Part shown: positions 5,324-6,691 of the stretch, one piece after another | How positions within the stretch are numbered: the stretch's first letter is position 1 | Layout: the number at the start of each line of letters is the position of its first letter | NCBI GenBank assembly: GCA_023420745.1 | Contig: JAEZVQ010000181.1 | Location: forward strand, 1-6,691 | Direction of reading: 5' to 3' | From: Actinomycetes bacterium | GTDB taxonomy: Bacteria; Actinomycetota; Actinomycetes; Actinomycetales; Actinomycetaceae | DNA length: 6,691 bases | Position numbers and translations under genes: made by a program | The notes under the pieces: model-generated | The model's database searches: none | Seen by the model: only the letters and a program-made list of their open reading frames with translations | What the model was told of the DNA's origin: nothing

Positions 5324-6256
5324 ATGGATAAGTGCTGGCTCAGCTACGAACAGCAAGTAGCATTGCTTCAAGAACGAGGCATGACTATCTCCGATACCGC
5401 GTCGGCCGCTGAGTTTCTCGCCCGCGTAAGCTACTACCGTCTCTCGGGGTATTTTCGATACTGGCAAATCGACCCTACAGGAGGCAACAACCGATTCATT
5501 GAAGGTTCATCGTTTGATATAGTCCGCAACCTCTACGAGACCGAACAGAACTTAGTCTCTGTGTGCAGTGATGTTCTGCATCCTCTCGAAGTCCTCCTCC
5601 GAACTCGATTCGCACATTACTACGCACAGTATGTCGCACCCCAAGGAGCATTTTCTCGCGGTCTGGGATTTACCCAGTCAGCTGACCCAAACGCTGAACG
5701 TGTTGAAGAGCATGCCCTGTCGAATCTGGATCGAAGCAAAGAAGCTTTTGTATCTCATTACCGAGATAACATCAAGACCGGGAACTCCTTCAGTATCGAA
5801 GCCTATGAACGAATGCCAATTTGGGTTGCGGTGGAAGCTTTCTCATTTGGTAGCTTGTCTCGCCTCATCGAGGCTTCGGGGAAATCTGGGGTACTGCATG
5901 CGATGGCAGAGTCGATGAACGTGTCTCCAGCCACTCTACCGAGCCAGGTTCGATCGTTTGTCTACCTCCGCAACCGCATCGCTCACTGTGCAAAACTGTG
6001 GAACCATTCGGTTCTTGACAGTCCTGGGCTTCTTCCCAATATCGCTCGGCGAGCAAAACGAAACTATCGTCAGTTCGGCGATCGCTCGATCTATAAGGTT
6101 TTCGTAGCTCTTGACTACGTTGCCACGAGATCCGGTCTTCGGGAAAACTGGCTCACCTCACACGTAGAACCAATCCTGAAAACAAACGATCTTCTCGCTT
6201 CTGGAATCGCTATGCCAACACGTTATGGTGAAATGTCACACGAATTGCTGGTCTAA
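5324..6256 (+). CDS. Abi_2 family (AbiD/AbiF-type) HEPN protein, abortive-infection RNase
   Basis: From the ATG at 5324 the protein has 310 residues, normal for Abi_2 (PF07751). Family signatures run in order: LSYEQQVALLQERGM (6-20), AEFLARVSYYRLSGYFRYW (29-47), the FIEGSSFDIVRNLYETEQNL segment (58-77), the LEVLLRTRFAHYYA segment (88-101), MPIWVAVEAFSFGSLSRLI (164-182), and the HEPN motif Arg216-Asn-x3-His221 in YLRNRIAHCAKLWN. The Rx4H pair is the RNA-cleaving site of HEPN nucleases; AbiD/AbiF proteins abort phage infection and HEPN enzymes usually cut RNA. No catalytic residue is missing. Sampled 60-base stretches run about 45-53 percent G+C against about 62 percent in a stretch of the neighbouring 3953-4510 gene, suggesting horizontal gain. 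It stands alone on its strand with a nested hairpin upstream and ends 10 bases from the tRNA-Ala 3' end. Confidence 0.9.
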   Translation: MDKCWLSYEQQVALLQERGMTISDTASAAEFLARVSYYRLSGYFRYWQIDPTGGNNRFIEGSSFDIVRNLYETEQNLVSVCSDVLHPLEVLLRTRFAHYYAQYVAPQGAFSRGLGFTQSADPNAERVEEHALSNLDRSKEAFVSHYRDNIKTGNSFSIEAYERMPIWVAVEAFSFGSLSRLIEASGKSGVLHAMAESMNVSPATLPSQVRSFVYLRNRIAHCAKLWNHSVLDSPGLLPNIARRAKRNYRQFGDRSIYKVFVALDYVATRSGLRENWLTSHVEPILKTNDLLASGIAMPTRYGEMSHELLV

Positions 6257-6266
6257 TACGTCACTG

Positions 6267-6339
6267 TGGAGCCAACGGGACTCGAACCCGTAACCCCCTG
6301 CTTGCAAAGCAGGTGCGCTACCAATTGCGCCATGGCCCC
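6267..6339 (-). tRNA. alaT: tRNA-Ala (anticodon TGC)
   Basis: The minus strand folds as a complete 73-base tRNA: acceptor arm GGGGCCA with TGGCTCC, anticodon stem CCTGC/GCAGG around the loop TTTGCAA (anticodon TGC), and T arm with GGTTCGAGTCC. The acceptor stem contains the G3:U70 pair that identifies tRNA-Ala, and the discriminator base is A. The CCA end is not encoded. By position it corresponds to alaT near gyrA in mycobacteria. Confidence 0.97.
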
Positions 6340-6341
6340 GG

Positions 6342-6360
6342 CGCTCACCTCTCGTGAGCG
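6342..6360 (-). other. Hairpin between the mini-protein gene and tRNA-Ala
   Basis: CGCTCAC and GTGAGCG form a perfect 7-base stem with a 5-base loop, in the 29 bases between the stop of the small gene (6369) and the tRNA-Ala 5' end (6339). No T tract follows, so it is more likely an RNA-processing or stabilising element than a terminator. A partial terminator is also possible. Confidence 0.5.
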
Positions 6361-6368
6361 TGGCGTCG

Positions 6369-6515
6369 TCAGTCGTCGGTATCGAGTCGATGCCAGACGC
6401 CGTCGCGCTGCGAGAGATCGTTGATGAGAATTCCGACCACGCTACCGATGCATCCAATGATGAAGAGTCGGGTCATTGCTCGTGCAACCCGACCGGCAGT
6501 GGAGCGAGACTTCAC
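6369..6515 (-). CDS. 48-residue membrane mini-protein, possibly DLW-39 family
   Basis: The GTG at 6515 has GGAG 6 bases upstream and gives 48 codons to the TGA at 6371-6369. An in-frame ATG at 6527 would add four residues but sits too close to its ribosome binding site; an ATG at 6464 would leave 35 residues. The product has a basic N-terminus (VKSRSTAGRVARAMTR), one hydrophobic helix (LFIIGCIGSVVGILI) and a short acidic tail NDLSQRDGVWHRLDTDD. A small single-helix protein with a tail like D-x-W-x-x-x-TD, next to the Ile/Ala tRNA genes, recalls the actinobacterial DLW-39 family, although the DLW triplet itself is GVW here. The function is unknown. It lies between tRNA-Ile and tRNA-Ala on the same strand and is probably co-transcribed with them. 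Family membership is tentative. Confidence 0.58.
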   Translation of the reverse strand: MKSRSTAGRVARAMTRLFIIGCIGSVVGILINDLSQRDGVWHRLDTDD

Positions 6516-6553
6516 TGAAATCTCCATTTCTCCGTGGGATCAGAAAACCACCG

Positions 6554-6627
6554 TGGGCCTAGCTGGACTCGAACCAGCGACCTCTTCCTTATCAGGGAAG
6601 CGCTCTAACCGACTGAGCTATAGGCCC
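6554..6627 (-). tRNA. ileT: tRNA-Ile (anticodon GAT)
   Basis: The minus strand gives a complete 74-base tRNA: acceptor arm GGGCCTA with TAGGCCC, D arm AGCTCAGTCGGTTAGAGC, anticodon stem CTTCC/GGAAG around CTGATAA (anticodon GAT), T arm GCTGGTTCGAGTCCAGC and discriminator A. The CCA end is not encoded. Together with tRNA-Ala it forms the ileT/alaT pair found near gyrA in actinobacteria. Confidence 0.97.
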
Positions 6628-6629
6628 AA

Positions 6630-6643
6630 GTGCGTTTACGCAC
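6630..6643 (-). repeat. Short palindrome in the tRNA-Ile leader
   Basis: Minus-strand GTGCGTAAACGCAC is an inverted repeat that can fold as a 5-pair stem with a TAAA loop. It ends two bases before the tRNA-Ile 5' end and would start at the predicted transcription start, so it may cap the 5' leader of the tRNA precursor. Confidence 0.45.
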
Positions 6644-6650
6644 GAGTTCA

Positions 6651-6680
6651 AGATTAGCGGAGCGGCCGTCTCATAGCCAA
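6651..6680 (-). promoter_or_regulatory. Candidate promoter of the tRNA-Ile / mini-protein / tRNA-Ala unit
   Basis: On the minus strand TTGGCT (6680-6675) and TAATCT (6656-6651) are 18 bases apart, with four and three of six consensus matches. Initiation near 6643 would put the tRNA-Ile leader hairpin at the 5' end of the transcript. The match is modest, and the position ahead of a tRNA gene is the main support. Confidence 0.38.
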
Positions 6681-6691
6681 ACTCACGCGGG

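Noticed and set aside
6236..6457. A 73-codon minus-strand frame crossing tRNA-Ala
   Set aside because: It overlaps the whole tRNA gene and is out of frame with the better-supported small gene at 6369-6515.
6421..6657. A 78-codon plus-strand frame crossing tRNA-Ile
   Set aside because: It runs through the antisense of a complete tRNA and of the mini-gene and has no ribosome binding site; the text VGLAGLEPATSSL is a well-known artefact of tRNA antisense translation.
1..6691. CRISPR array, insertion sequence, transposase or integrase
   Set aside because: No regularly spaced repeats, no transposase-like or integrase-like protein and no flanking target duplication were seen on either strand.

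Overview
The window looks like a chromosomal segment from a moderately G+C-rich actinobacterium, most likely of the Mycobacteriales/Corynebacteriales. The basis is gene content and order: the end of a PASTA-type Ser/Thr kinase (PknB), a class E sortase, a DUF881 protein, CrgA, a zinc-finger rhomboid, a cyclophilin (PpiA) and tRNA-Ala/tRNA-Ile. This is the conserved neighbourhood that lies between pknB and gyrA near oriC in relatives such as Mycobacterium tuberculosis. I cannot name the genus. The trpG gene that sits beside pknB in mycobacteria is absent here.

Layout, left to right. Positions 1-116 (+) hold the last residues of the kinase. It converges on a three-gene minus-strand cell-envelope operon read from right to left: a DUF881 protein (1817-1101), sortase E (1108-338, overlapping the previous stop) and a 52-residue membrane protein (329-171). 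Divergent from this operon is crgA (+, 1960-2226), a cell-division/peptidoglycan regulator. It converges on a second minus-strand pair, ppiA (3783-3256) followed by rhomboid (3229-2336). Divergent from ppiA is an amphipathic-helical, C-terminally membrane-anchored protein (+, 3953-4510), which ends at a strong bidirectional hairpin terminator.

Positions 4641-6256 are the accessory-looking part. A minus-strand gene that I do not recognise (5196-4641) is split between two frames by what looks like a +1 frameshift near 4910. Divergent from it is a 310-residue Abi_2 (AbiD/AbiF-type) HEPN RNase gene (5324-6256, +) with lower G+C than its neighbours and an intact Rx4H catalytic motif. The 127 bases between the two start codons carry a nested inverted repeat with a GNRA tetraloop and two candidate promoters. 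This is the best candidate for an unusual system, because AbiF-type genes are known to be accompanied by a structured upstream RNA.

The abi gene stops 10 bases from the 3' end of tRNA-Ala(TGC) on the opposite strand. The right end is a minus-strand unit: a candidate promoter, tRNA-Ile(GAT), a 48-codon membrane mini-protein resembling the DLW-39 family, a hairpin and tRNA-Ala.
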